From positions 80,367-144,366 of the forward strand of contig SWBL01000109.1 in assembly GCA_024195585.1 (NCBI GenBank): a DNA stretch of 64,000 bases, given 5' to 3'. The first letter of the stretch is position 1; every line of letters begins with the position of its first letter. The notes below the pieces were generated by a model. The model did not search any database. It was not told the origin of the DNA and was given only the letters and a program-made list of their open reading frames with translations. The DNA comes from Aureobasidium sp. EXF-3400. Lineage: Eukaryota; Ascomycota; Dothideomycetes; Dothideales; Saccotheciaceae. The translations under genes were made by a program, and so were the position numbers. This document shows, piece by piece, positions 53,452-64,000 of this stretch.

Positions 53452-56400
53452 GATGATGATGGTGATATGTCTCGGAGTAAGTAGTACCGTTTGGGATGCG
53501 ATTACAACGTCGAAGTCGTGGGAGCTCGTGGGTATGCTGTATGTGCTGTGTTGGAAAGAATGTGGAGGCAGGAAATCAATTCCGCGCTCAAAGCAAACAA
53601 TCAAAGAGTGACTGGTTCTGAAAATGAGTGTGGTGTCTGAAAGAGACGTGAGGACCGGACGAGAAACGCTTGGTAGTCTTGTAGGTGAGGAAAGAGAGGG
53701 AGAAGTGATGGGGAAGTGCCTTGAGAAAAGGCGATTCAAGATGCTGCCCCGTGTGTCACACAGGCCGGTGAACCATGATTGCTTGACCTACAATCTATAC
53801 TAGCCTGCAGAAAGCATAATGACATTCAATCTACTGGTGTAGTGCAGGATGCAGTCTGCGGTCAAGGTGCGCGTTTCATCGAATCAGACCGTTGTCGCGC
53901 GGACCATTTAGCGTGGCGATCTCCGGCTAGCGCCTTCCCCCTATCGCTTGTTCCTGAACGGGTACCTGACAGCGTGCAGCTTGGACAATCCTCTGCAGAC
54001 CCTTTTGCCCGGCTTATTTGCGATACACTGCGACCGCCGTTGTGTTTCGAACAGTGTATATCTTGGGTGGTGAATCGTCGCCGCCCCTATTTTTGTACTG
54101 TTGGACGACTCTGGAACCGTCATGATCAAAATATAGTGGTGCCCAGCCCTGTTGCGGCCTTTTTCTCCCCGCGTCTTGTCGACTACCGAGTGAAGCACCA
54201 TCTCATTTCCTTTGGCGCTCCTTGGCTGGCTTGTCCTCAACCAACAATAAAATCTCTCGTCGGCCTTTCTGCGTCGATCCAGTGATTTCGGCTGTCTGAT
54301 CCCGGTGTGTGCGTGTGCGTAGCACATTCAAATTGATCCACTATCTACAAAGTAGGCCAATTATCTGTCGCAATTCTTGCATGAGTCGGTGTGGTGATCC
54401 GTTGCCCGGCTCTCATTGCGATTACGAACAAAGATCTCGACCCTACTGGTACGAGGCGTCGCGGCATGCACTAAGCTATCGTGTTGCGTTATGTCTGTCG
54501 TCTTCTGCATGTTGGACAAGAATCCAACGGCTATGCGACTAAACCTGTACGTAGAACGCTCAGCAGTGCCGAGACCAAAGCTCGCGGACCACCAACAGAG
54601 CCTCGCGGCAACGTGGGCTGTCAGATTTCTCGATTCCAGACGGACCACAACCTGCCATGTCCTTCAGTATCGTCTCTGTGTCGACCTGTCCTTGTTTCGC
54701 TTTATGACACCCACCTATCATTACTCCGCAGGTTTTAGCACAATCTCGATAAACATGGCTGACTGTGTTGCGCATAAACCATGATCGATCTGCCGTGAAA
54801 TGAGCTTCTCGGATCTTCGCCATGGGGATGAGTGCTATAGACGCCAGATCCTGGACTGGATCTTATTGATATTATGGGGCCAGGGGCCAGTTCATCTTGT
54901 TCAATATAAAGAAGTTCAGGGAAACGTACTCACCGTCTCACCCAGACATCTGGCCATCTGGCCATCTCCAGTACTTCTCCGATAAAATATCGTAAGCTCT
55001 GAAAAACCCTGTCAGACACGTAATGGTGGAGATACTTACGATCTGTTGTGTTTCGTGAAAGGGCTACCGGTATACCTTGAGTCCTTGACAGACACGAGCG
55101 CTTCGGGAGATGTGCACACGTGGAAGCTTGGAAGCTGGTGGCCTGAAGGACCAGACAATATGAAACGAAGTCATGAAAGACTGCCTCGTAAAAGCCAAGC
55201 TACGGTTCTACCAAGCCGAGAATGAACACGAAAGCCCTACTGACGGCATGGGAACCTTCGTTGGCGAGTCTTTGGGCCAATATCACCTAGCAGCCTAAAC
55301 GTCCAACCAGGCAATGGCTTCTACCAGTGACACTGATGACGCCTTGGGAAGTGCATATTTTGCAGTTCTTGGGCCAACGGATCAGCTGGCTAGAGACAAC
55401 ACTTTGTCTGTGTTTGTTGTGATTCGCTATGCTATGCTCAACATGTTGCGATCTAGTGTCAGGTGATAACAGTGTTAGGTCGTGTTCCGACCCATGACCA
55501 GAATCATCATGTGTGAGCCTGACCATTGAGCTTGCAATTGGTATAATTTACACGAGCTCTGAGAGAGAGACAAAAGAAACACTTATCTTTATCGATGTCC
55601 ATCGTCATCACGCAACAACAAGGACAAATCATTCGTGGATGATTGTTATCGCGCAGGAGCACGATTTGAGACAGCGTTGTGCATGCGTATTCAATGAGAC
55701 GCATGAATGTCGATGCATCTATGCACCTTCGTGAATGTAGTGTCCCGGTGCGACGAGGCTGACCTCGCACGCGACGAAATGCTGACCTTGAGCTGTGCTT
55801 GGCGAGAATGTAACCCATACATCCAAGAGCCTTTGGCGACAACGTTCACGATTCTCCATCTTGAACTCCATGATCGACACCTTGTAGATGGAGGATCTCT
55901 CGAATTCTTGACAACAACAGGTAGACAAGACGGATGTTCTGAATTCCGTGCATGCTCCGCACCCTGAACTCTCTCTCTCTCGGCATCAACACGAGTCGTT
56001 GCCGATTGTTGGCTAAATAGAAAGCGGGTTTGGAGATCTGCAGCTTGAGCGAGATATCGAGACGAAAGTCGAGCCCCAGACATGTCGGCCGAATTCGCCC
56101 GTCAGGATATGCAGAGCGCACGACAACAGCAGCAGCATAAAAAGAGCTAGAGGACGGTGTGTTCATGATGCACAATGGATAAAGAGAATGATAGGTGCAC
56201 GAGTTCAGTGGATATAACCGCGTAAATGCAAGATTGCGTATGATTGGCGCAAAAACTGGGGGGATTTTATCCGCCAGGATCTGGGGAACGTTTTTTGAGA
56301 GTCGCAAGGCCGAGGGGTAAAGTTACAATGCGGGATGGAGGTCTGGGACGGCTTCAAGGTCATGTTTGACGGAAAGATCTTCTGCAACGACAGCTTTAGG

Positions 56401-56673
56401 TCAGACTTGCCGTGCATGACGGACGCCTATCCTTGTCTGGCCGTATCGACAAAGCCTCGCGATTCTCTCCGTTAATCTTCCGTCCTGTCGACTGCTTCCT
56501 ACCTGGACTTGGGCGCGCAAAGACATGGAATGCAACCTGCTCCTTCCCTGACCACCGTCGCTCAATCACCTTTACATCTCCTCCCCGACCTGATCTTGCC
56601 GCTTTTCGTCTGTCCTGCCATCATCTCCCACCAACTGTAGATCGAGACACGGACCTGAAGAACAAAGCCGATC
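53452..56673. promoter_or_regulatory. Long divergent gene-free interval
   Basis: About 3.2 kb between the wall-protein start and the quinate-repressor-like start. Several domain-free open frames exist on both strands (for example 55846-56307 minus), none convincing. The last 200 bases are pyrimidine-rich, fitting a promoter and leader for the plus-strand gene. Confidence 0.4.
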
Positions 56674-58683
56674 ATGGCTACCAGAGTCCAGGTCGAGACG
56701 TCGACCATGTCTATCACAAAACCCCGGCCCGTCGTGGCCGTCGAAGAGGTCCGAGGCCATGAGGAACCGAGCATTCTGGTTTTGTACGAACGAGATCAAG
56801 AACACATTGTTGCAGAGATAGCCGGCGTGCTCGGTCAACAGTGGTGTCTTGTTGGTGCTGAAGAGAACAATGCTTCCCCCGTCGATGGTACTGTCATCGG
56901 CATATCTGATGCCTACGACCTATCGCGAGTTCAGAGATGGCGTGGTTCCAGTACTGTCCTGGCAACTCACTGTCTAGACGCCCCCAACCCGGCAGTCGGT
57001 TCTCGATCCTCCATCTGCGACTACGAATATTTGTACACAACAAAGCCTTTCTTCAGGCGAGATCTGGCTAGGTTTCTGTCCTTCATTCTCGGCCAAATCA
57101 ACCCACATAAGGACCTTGCGAAGAAGGCAAAAACAACTTTGATCTCTACAACCTTTCCTGATGTTCATGCTGCTTTGCCGAATCTCGACATTCTCTCTGT
57201 TGGTGCCGACGCCATAGAGATTCGTGTTGACCTTCTAAAGGAGACCAAGCCTGACGGTTCCTTCAACCAAGTCCCCAGCCTGCAGTATGTCGGTGAGCAG
57301 CTTATGACTCTACGCCAACGGACAGAACTGCCCATCATATTCACCACTCGCTGCACGAAAGAGAATGGACGTTTCCCTATGGACGACCCCAAGTTGTTCT
57401 ATGACTACCTGTACCGAGCTGTTCAGTGGGGCTGCGAGTATATCGACGTGGAGCTCTGGCTTCCCGAGGAATTGAGGCGTAAACTCGCTTCCCAAAAAGG
57501 AAACAGCAAAATTATCTCCGCCTTCCACGACTTCTCTGGTAACTTCAAGTGGACCTCCCCCGACGCGCAGCGGTTATTTGAACAGGGTGCTGTCTACGGA
57601 GATGTCGTCAAGATGATCGCTCTAGTCAGCACCATGCAAGAGAACTACGAATTGGAGTACTTCCGGTCCATAATTCAAAGTACCTATCCCTACCCGCCGT
57701 TCTCTGGGTTGAATATGGGACCCATGGGTCAACTTTCTAGAGCTCTCAACAAGATCTTCACGCCAATCACGCATCCACTGTTACCTCTGATTGCCGCACC
57801 GGGACAGCTTAGCGCTGCCGAGATCAACTCTGCCCTCCACTCGATGGGCCAGATGCCAAAACTCGACATGTACTGCTTCGGTAGCATGCGTGCCACAGGA
57901 CAAGCCATGTTTTTCGAAAAGTGTATCAACGAGTTAAGTTTACCACACCAGCTTGTTTGTGTTGAACAAAGCTCCCAAGATGGACTGGCCGCCGTGGTCA
58001 AGGTGCCACACTTTGGAGGCGCTTACATCAATCCCCCAATTGCAGCATCAGCGCCCTGTCTTCCATCAATATCAGATGCCGCAGCTTCCATTGGCCAGAT
58101 TGACACTGTGGTCGCTCGTTTCGATGGTGACAAGACAAGTCTCGTAGGCGAAAATGCAACTTGGAAAGGAATCCGAGCAACCCTTTGCCGTGACTTTGTC
58201 CCCTCAGCATATAGTGGACAAGCTGCATTGCTGCTCGCCAGTCAAGAGTCTCAAGCAGCGGCTGCGATATTTGCCCTTCGCAGCCTAAACATCGGTCCGA
58301 TATACACCATCGGCTTCAAGGTTCAAGGACCTCTGTCCGGGTTCGTCACCCCATTCAGAGGATTGGAGGATGTCAAAAAGGTCGAGCAGCCATCGGTCAT
58401 CATCTCAGCCCTTCGAGCAGACAAGTCACTCTTAGTCACACCTCTACTAAAACACTATGGAAGTACAAAACAAGAACAACGAAGTGCAGCAAAGGTCTTC
58501 CTCGACCTGAGCAATGGACCTCGAAAAGGCGATCCAGTCGCGCTTGCCGAAACACAGGGCTGGACTGGATACGGCATCGCCGACGTCAATGCATGGACGA
58601 CAGTCGAAACACTGAGGCTCTTGGTGGGACAGAACGTGCCCTACGATTTCGTGCGGCTTGCGGCTGGACGAAGTATTTATTAG
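56674..58683 (+). CDS. Quinate-repressor-like AROM derivative (QutR/Qa-1S type)
   Basis: Single exon of 669 residues. QutR-type repressors descend from the three C-terminal domains of the AROM enzyme and sense quinate-pathway metabolites to restrain a zinc-cluster activator. Here residues about 30-140 align in position with shikimate kinase, but the P-loop is gone (SILVLYERDQEHI). Residues 155-390 are type I dehydroquinase with key residues kept: E182 in ADAIEIRVDLL, H285 in ISAFHDFSG and K313 in DVVKMIALV. The rest is shikimate-dehydrogenase-like but lacks the Ser pair (FGSMRATGQAMFFE) and the catalytic Lys (VVKVPHFGG). At 669 residues it is shorter than the repressors I know (850 or more), so it may be a paralogue. 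The next gene is a Zn2Cys6 factor on the same strand. Confidence 0.83.
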   Translation: MATRVQVETSTMSITKPRPVVAVEEVRGHEEPSILVLYERDQEHIVAEIAGVLGQQWCLVGAEENNASPVDGTVIGISDAYDLSRVQRWRGSSTVLATHCLDAPNPAVGSRSSICDYEYLYTTKPFFRRDLARFLSFILGQINPHKDLAKKAKTTLISTTFPDVHAALPNLDILSVGADAIEIRVDLLKETKPDGSFNQVPSLQYVGEQLMTLRQRTELPIIFTTRCTKENGRFPMDDPKLFYDYLYRAVQWGCEYIDVELWLPEELRRKLASQKGNSKIISAFHDFSGNFKWTSPDAQRLFEQGAVYGDVVKMIALVSTMQENYELEYFRSIIQSTYPYPPFSGLNMGPMGQLSRALNKIFTPITHPLLPLIAAPGQLSAAEINSALHSMGQMPKLDMYCFGSMRATGQAMFFEKCINELSLPHQLVCVEQSSQDGLAAVVKVPHFGGAYINPPIAASAPCLPSISDAAASIGQIDTVVARFDGDKTSLVGENATWKGIRATLCRDFVPSAYSGQAALLLASQESQAAAAIFALRSLNIGPIYTIGFKVQGPLSGFVTPFRGLEDVKKVEQPSVIISALRADKSLLVTPLLKHYGSTKQEQRSAAKVFLDLSNGPRKGDPVALAETQGWTGYGIADVNAWTTVETLRLLVGQNVPYDFVRLAAGRSIY

Positions 58684-59683
58684 GATTTGATGATTGCATA
58701 TTTGCTAGGCGTTCTGGCGGATGGTCTACGACCTGGATTTATCGTTTCTTGATTCCCTTGCTGTCTCGCTCAGTTGACCACTAGGTCCGTCTGAGACGAC
58801 CCATTTTACGCTGGTCCCTGTCTCCACACCCGATGATAGCCGTCGCGGAAGAGATGTTGCAGCGTGTTGTTATTCCATGGGAATATCTTTAACAAGTTAT
58901 TTGGAACCACCGACGCACATTCTATGATGTTCTTTCTGATTGCCACTCTGCATTACCCTGACATGTCATCTTTGCAAAATCCATGTGATCATGTGCAGAT
59001 AGAAAAGGCTGGAAATTGAGACGCTGGTCCCAAAGCAACAGATTAACCGAGACAGTAAGTTAGGGCTAGGTATTGATGGAACAAGTGGGCCCGAAGCTCG
59101 TGTGCGGAGACGGTCATCTCGGCTGCTTGAAGACCGATTTCTGAACAAGATTTGGGCCGAGTCTGGGGATCTCTCTGTTTGCATCATACAAGTACACGCG
59201 AGCTGGATAGAATGGATGAGGGGAGGAGGTATGCACAAGGGTGATGGATAGCCATTTGTTTGAGGTAGAAGCAGTAGAATTGCATGCGGCTGTCCTCGTG
59301 GTGATCATGCCGATAGATCATGTATCGATTTGGACACGGCGCCGTCTTTCATGCATCGTTCCCCGCTCTTGAAGACAGCCTCCGCGACCACGGGGCGTGA
59401 CCCTGGGGCTAGAAAGTTGAAGCTCGAGATACGGGAGTCACAGCGCTCGTTAAGCTTCCTGATCCCATACCGAGTCATTCTTCTTCCTACCTCTTTCAAC
59501 ATTCGTGATTGTCAGCATCCTCCCAGACGCGATATCACAACGCTGGCGTCCACCTCTCACCTTTCCACCAAACTGTACCATATCAAACCTTATTCCTGCT
59601 CGAAAGGGCGCTGGCATGAGGCACACTCGGTCCACGTCTCGTTGGAGCTGAGCCGGTCGTTATTGTATCTTTGAATTGCTACA
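58684..59683. other. Interval between the repressor-like gene and the Zn2Cys6 gene
   Basis: About 1 kb, no supported gene; 3' UTR on the left and promoter on the right, which becomes C/T-rich near 59460-59580. Confidence 0.4.
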
Positions 59684-62461
59684 ATGTCTCGGCCACAGAT
59701 CGGTATAGACCGCTTACCAGTACGGCGGTCCAGCAATGAACCAAAGGAAGCCATGAACTGCAAGAGTTGTCGCAAAAGAAAGGTGTGTGTCTGACATGAT
59801 CAAAGTCACGTACGCACAAGAGACTCAGATTCTGCAAAGATCAAGTGCAACCGGCTGCGACCGTCTTGTGAAGCCTGCCAAGTCTTCAACTGCGACTGCA
59901 TCTACGGTATGAAGCCTGCAATCACTTGCGCGAATATTCAATGAGACTGACTCGATACGGTATGTAGATGCGGTGCCCAAGAAAAGAGGTCCCAAAACCG
60001 ACGTACTCGAAGCCTTGTTGAAACGCGTGAACGGACTGGAAAAGAGGTTGAAAGATGAAGGAAAAGATCCGGACGAAGACACGTCAGAAATGGTAGTCGC
60101 AGAGAGCGTGAGGGATGCAGTGGAAAAGAAGTCGTCGTCCAAGAAGGCTCCTACTCCGCCAGATGCTGCGCTACCCGTAGCAGTTGACGCACAGCAAATA
60201 CAGCAGCAACGACCGCAACCCCCACAGCGCCATCCGAGCATCGGCTTCCCAGACCAGTTTGTGCGGTAAGCCCCTATCGCGACTGCCTTTTTCTTGGTGA
60301 AGACACGCTGAGAGCCTGAAACAGCCCACAAGTGCCATCTGCTCTTCAGAACAACACTCTGCTTGATGCGTACTTTACGCGCATTCACAGCAAGCCATAT
60401 TACATTCTTGATGAAGCTGCCACCCGCCAGAGATGGCAGACTGGGCAATTGCCTCCGAGCGTCATCAATGCCATTCATGCCGTTACTGCCCGGTAAATCT
60501 CAATTTTTGACGAGTCTTGCTCCAACACAGCGCTGATCTGATATTGTCTAGATTTGCACCTCAACATCTCGGTGGTCACAATGCTGCAGTTCGTCACAGC
60601 GAAGAATGTGCAGTGCGAGCACGGAATCTGATGGATATTGACGACCCCACCATTGAGAACGTACAGGTCCTTTTACTGCTATCCAACGCCTTCTTCCAAG
60701 CAGGCAAAGGCAAAAAGTCATACATGCTTCTTAGTCAGTATCGCTGTACCCCTATCGTGTAAAGACTTGCTGACCATCACCAAAGCCAGCGCCATAAGCA
60801 TGGCGTATGCGCTCAGCCTGCATCGCGAACTCCCTGCCGCCCTCCGAATCTCGCCTAACGAACGAGAGGGACGTCGCAAACTGTTTTGGACTTGCTATAT
60901 CATGGATCGCTTCCTTGCCTCAGGATCCAAGCGACCTTCTCTCATCTCAGACGAAGCCATCTTCTTACGACTGCCCGGATGGCAATCAGACTCCACCTCT
61001 ATACCCTACGAAGGCAATTTCTTCTCCAACGGAACGAACCTACCCATGTCTGCAGGACCAGGGAGACTACACCAAAGTGGCGGATCCATGTTGATCGAGA
61101 TCTCACGAATACTGGGCATCACGAATCGCTATCTTGCCGCTGGCGGGGTCAAAGGCGATTCGCACTTCCCTTGGCATGCTCAATCGAATTTGTCTAAGAT
61201 CCGACAAGATCTTGATACTTGGGCTGCAGGCGCACAGGATGCATTTCTGTCTATCGAAACACTTTTCGGCCAAACCGAAAGTCAAACACTAGTCTTGAGC
61301 AAGCTGGTTTACCACCTCATCCACTGTTTGATTTACCGACCATTTCTACCCATCGACTTGAGTGAGCTGTCTGGTTCTGGGCAACATCAATCCTGGCAAA
61401 TAGAAGCGACAAATTTGTGTTTCCTGCATGCAAATGCCATTTCAGAACTAACCGAAATCGGCAAACATTCGTCGATAACTGATTGGCCAGCCTATGTTGG
61501 ATACTGTCTTTGTACTGCTGGTACAGTCCACGTCCATGGCGCGCACTACCCGAGCCGAGAAGGGGACGTCTTCACTAGAAGTGCCGAGTTCTTGTCGAAA
61601 GAGATGTCTCAACTATCAGAGATGCGTGTTGTTTGGGCTGGTGTGCAACACCAAAGAGAGACGCTGCAGACAGTCTACGGCTGCCACTCTCAGCTTGTGA
61701 AGTCGCTAGCTACTAATCCGATGCGATTCTCGCCTGTCTTCCAAATGGAAGACTTTTTCGAACGCTATCCTGGACATTTCATCGATGGAGCACATGTCAC
61801 CTTTTCTGACATAACTGTTGAAGCCCTACACGAGAGTCTACCAGCTTACAATGGTTTCAACAATAGCAATCAGTGGACATCGCAACTTCAAAATGGACCT
61901 TCTACTTCTTCTGCCACAGCGACAACCAAGTCTTCTGCCAAACTCAATAATGACCATCATGTATCTACCGAAAGTCGCAAGCGCCGCCGCACAAACGACG
62001 CTACAAGTCCTCCAAATCTTCCCGCAATAATCCACGACCCAGCTCTAAACCCCTTATCGCCAGACTTTGCAAACCCTTTGGCCTCACCAAGCGCCACTGC
62101 TCCGACTTATCCACCTCACACGAAAGCGGCAGATGAAAACCAGACTTTTACTCAAAATCCGCTTTCACCATCCTTCTCCTTTTCGCCCTGGCAATCCAAT
62201 CTTTCTCTTTCCATGGATCCGAACCTCAACCTAGCACAGTTTGACAATTTGTTCAGTATACCCGGTCAGAACACGCAATCAAATGCGATTTTCGACCAAC
62301 AGACTCCTGGAGGAATGTCTGCTAATGGCAGCGTGAATACTGAAGGAGACAAAGATCCATTCATGAGTCTACTAGAGCAATTGGCTGAAAACGAACAAAC
62401 CGGTCATGGAGGACCTAGCGATTTGGACTTTTTCTTGTCTTCGAATAGTGGTCAAGGTTGA
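59684..62461 (+). CDS. Zn2Cys6 transcription factor with fungal_trans domain
   Basis: Nuclear regulator of 829 residues in six exons: 59684-59782, 59840-59906, 59968-60265, 60325-60492, 60552-60733 and 60786-62461. All joins are in phase. The zinc cluster is C26, C29, C36, C43, C46 and C53 (with an extra C51), interrupted by an intron after K33. A basic stretch KKRGPK and a short coiled coil ([19 protein letters not shown]) follow. The middle homology region includes [34 protein letters not shown] and [17 protein letters not shown]. The C-terminal third has a KRRR basic patch and a Ser/Pro/Asn-rich tail ending [20 protein letters not shown], a probable activation region. One intron has an unusual GTCAGT donor (60734). 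Target genes are unknown; the neighbouring repressor-like gene suggests but does not show quinate control. Confidence 0.9.
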
Positions 62462-63229
62462 TTCTTCAATCTTGTTTCGCATAAAGATTCAAAGAGTTGT
62501 ACAGACCCGAACAATGTATAGTAGACTTGTTTATGCTGGCGTCCTTAGTAACGAACATGAGAAGATTCTTGATGCCGTTCATGAAGCTAAGAGAAGACAA
62601 GAACACAACATGTCTTCCATTGCATGTATATAGATCGATGAAAGTTTGTAACAAACAGATGTAACTCGACCACATAAACTCCTTGCTATGCTATCAGATC
62701 GAATCCTTGTGACAACTCGAGATCATGCAGTCTGAATTGACAGTCATTCCAAATATACCGATGGACTTCCCGCTTGACTGTGTCATTCTTACTAGCCATC
62801 CAATGCAGAATAGAGGCAAGTATAAGTATTATTGCGTTAGGATAACGTAGCAGGTGATGAGCGTTTTCGTGTGCAACATCTATCCCAGCCATCAGCGGTC
62901 AGGGATTGGAGCAGATTTTACTGTTTGTTTGTCTTTATTCTGAAAGACCTTATTTGTGGCGTTTCAATGATGGCTGTATTACATAGGACATTCCTCCGTG
63001 AATACTTGCCAAGTTGAAACGCGCGTTGTAGCCAACGTTGGTGTTGCAGTTGGTGCTGAGGTAGCAAGCTTTAGAACAGCCTCTATCTCTGAAAGACGTG
63101 GATGCAGAATACTTTCGACTCAAAGCGAGTCGAGGAAGCTCCTGTATCATCTACACCACGAGTAGCAAAAGAAACACCGGATTCCCGGCGGAAGAAACTT
63201 GCATTTCGAAGGCAGTTTACTTGTGGTTA
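62462..63229. other. Gene-poor interval with a possible Cys-rich exon fragment
   Basis: About 0.8 kb. On the minus strand at 62953-63081 a short frame after a CTTTCAG acceptor-like site reads RGCSKACYLSTNCNTNVGYN with four cysteines; it could be the last exon of a small secreted protein, but no start or signal peptide was found upstream. Confidence 0.3.
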
Positions 63230-63429
63230 TTTTTCTTTCTTTCTTTTGGGGTGGCTTGTTTTTTTCTTTTTTTTTCTTGCGCTCTTTTTTCCCTGTTTGC
63301 CCCTTTTATCTTTTTTTCTGGCCATGCTGGGAGTTGAACCCAAGACCTTTAGTGATGAGCGATGATGATGTTTACCGGACTGGCGCCAACCAAGTGGGCC
63401 ACCGCGTCCGGTGGCACCGACTTGGTTGG
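63230..63429 (-). mobile_element. SINE-like retroelement with tRNA-derived head and A-rich tail
   Basis: On the minus strand, from 63429 down, a tRNA-like segment has an internal promoter A box TGGCCCACTTGG (63390-63401) and a B box GGGTTCAACTCCC (63329-63341), about 50 bases apart. The expected T stem-loop TTGGGTTCAACTCCCAG is intact. It is followed by an A-rich region (A runs of 6-9 broken by G or C) down to about 63230. This head-plus-A-tail layout is that of tRNA-derived SINEs. The acceptor stem does not pair and there is no Pol III T-run terminator, so it is not a working tRNA gene. I could not find a clear target-site duplication, and the exact ends are uncertain. Confidence 0.6.
63386..63429. 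repeat. Long imperfect hairpin at the 5' end of the SINE-like element
   Basis: Left arm 63386-63404 (CCAACCAAGTGGGCCACCG) and right arm 63409-63429 are near-exact reverse complements around a 4-base loop; the outer ten bases CCAACCAAGT/ACTTGGTTGG match perfectly and the inner CCACCG/CGGTGG also do. Confidence 0.85.
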
Positions 63430-64000
63430 TGAGAGGAGAGGCGACGGCATGGTTTATATGGCTTGCTGTTGCTGTTGTTGCGATAGTGACGGACGACTCG
63501 AGTGAAGGTTCGACACTCCACCCCTGACTGTTTTGATATCACTTCGTCAACAACATAGACATGTATGTGACGCGCTGGATGTTTGTAGGCACACCCCCCT
63601 GCGTGTTGCTGCCTGATCTCGCCGCGTCGCGCGTGTCTGCAACAGCTCAGTTTCCTGAGACAACCTGCCAAAGCAGAAGACCACTCTGCATTTCTACAGC
63701 TCACGGATCACGACCACCCTTGGCGCAACGTCTGCAGTTTTGTTGTTGTCCTTGAAGAAGTCTTGAGCGACGGGTTTCACCTCGGCGGAACGCTCTTAGG
63801 CGGTTACCAACACCTTGACGCGTATTCCCCCATTGAGACTAATCTTCTTTCTAATAAATCCAAGTGTTTTTGGCCTTACAGCCCCTCGCCATCGCAGCAA
63901 TTTGGGGAATTCAACTATCAAAATGCACAATAGTCTTTGGTAACAGAGAGTTTCCACTGAGAGCCGTCATCTGCATGAGCTCTCTCTGGACACTTCTCGA
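63430..64000. other. Right edge of window, no gene seen
   Basis: About 570 bases. Includes a short TTGCTG/TTGTTG run near 63465-63480. A gene beginning beyond the edge cannot be excluded. Confidence 0.4.

Noticed and set aside
55846..56307. 153-codon minus-strand frame
   Set aside because: No domain, no signal peptide, no coding-type composition; in a promoter-like interval.
63322..63410. Functional tRNA gene on the minus strand
   Set aside because: A and B boxes present, but the acceptor arms do not pair, no clear anticodon arm and no T-run terminator; better explained as a SINE head.

Overview
This window is nuclear DNA of a filamentous ascomycete (Pezizomycotina, possibly a dothideomycete; the class is a guess). 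The basis is many 46-70 base introns with GT(A/G)(A/C)G(T/C) donors, CT(A/G)A(C/T) branch sites and YAG acceptors, together with fungal-specific families: Atp25, a Clr2-type silencing factor, a quinate-repressor-like AROM derivative, a Zn2Cys6 regulator and a hybrid histidine kinase. I resolved 23 protein-coding genes; for the spliced ones, exon joins were worked out by hand and checked for reading phase. There is no rRNA, CRISPR or intact tRNA. One tRNA-derived SINE-like repeat lies near the right end.

Left part (1-20 kb), mainly housekeeping and regulation: a Ras GTPase; a GMF/Aim7 actin regulator convergent with it; a MoCF/CinA-like protein; two tandem related BTB proteins; an orphan protein with two six-cysteine clusters; a Clr2-like heterochromatin factor; a small conserved Ser-rich protein; a salicylate-hydroxylase-like FAD monooxygenase; and Atp25, divergent from a peroxisomal Lon protease.

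Middle part (20-46 kb): the Lon protease (C-terminal SRL), a GAF-HisKA-HATPase-REC hybrid histidine kinase with an apparent 2-base internal exon, a pepsin-like membrane-anchored aspartic protease, a small secreted protein, an MBOAT/wax-synthase-like acyltransferase, an amino acid permease with a 10-base internal exon, an APH-type kinase, an NLR-N-terminus-like orphan and a nine-exon phosphate-symporter-family transporter.

Right part (45-64 kb), secreted and catabolic functions: a feruloyl-esterase-like enzyme fused to four Apple/PAN-like modules, a flavodoxin-fold protein with a CxxC...CxxC tail, a secreted Ser/Thr/Ala-rich wall-type protein, a quinate-repressor-like protein and a Zn2Cys6 transcription factor, then the SINE-like element.

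No biosynthetic cluster is evident. The genes look like ordinary dispersed fungal genes, with a nutrient-uptake and extracellular-enzyme bias on the right. The best leads for second looks are the 2-base exon, the 10-base exon, a perfect 30-base palindrome in a 1.5 kb gap, the SINE-like repeat, the esterase-Apple architecture and the mosaic decay of the AROM-derived protein.
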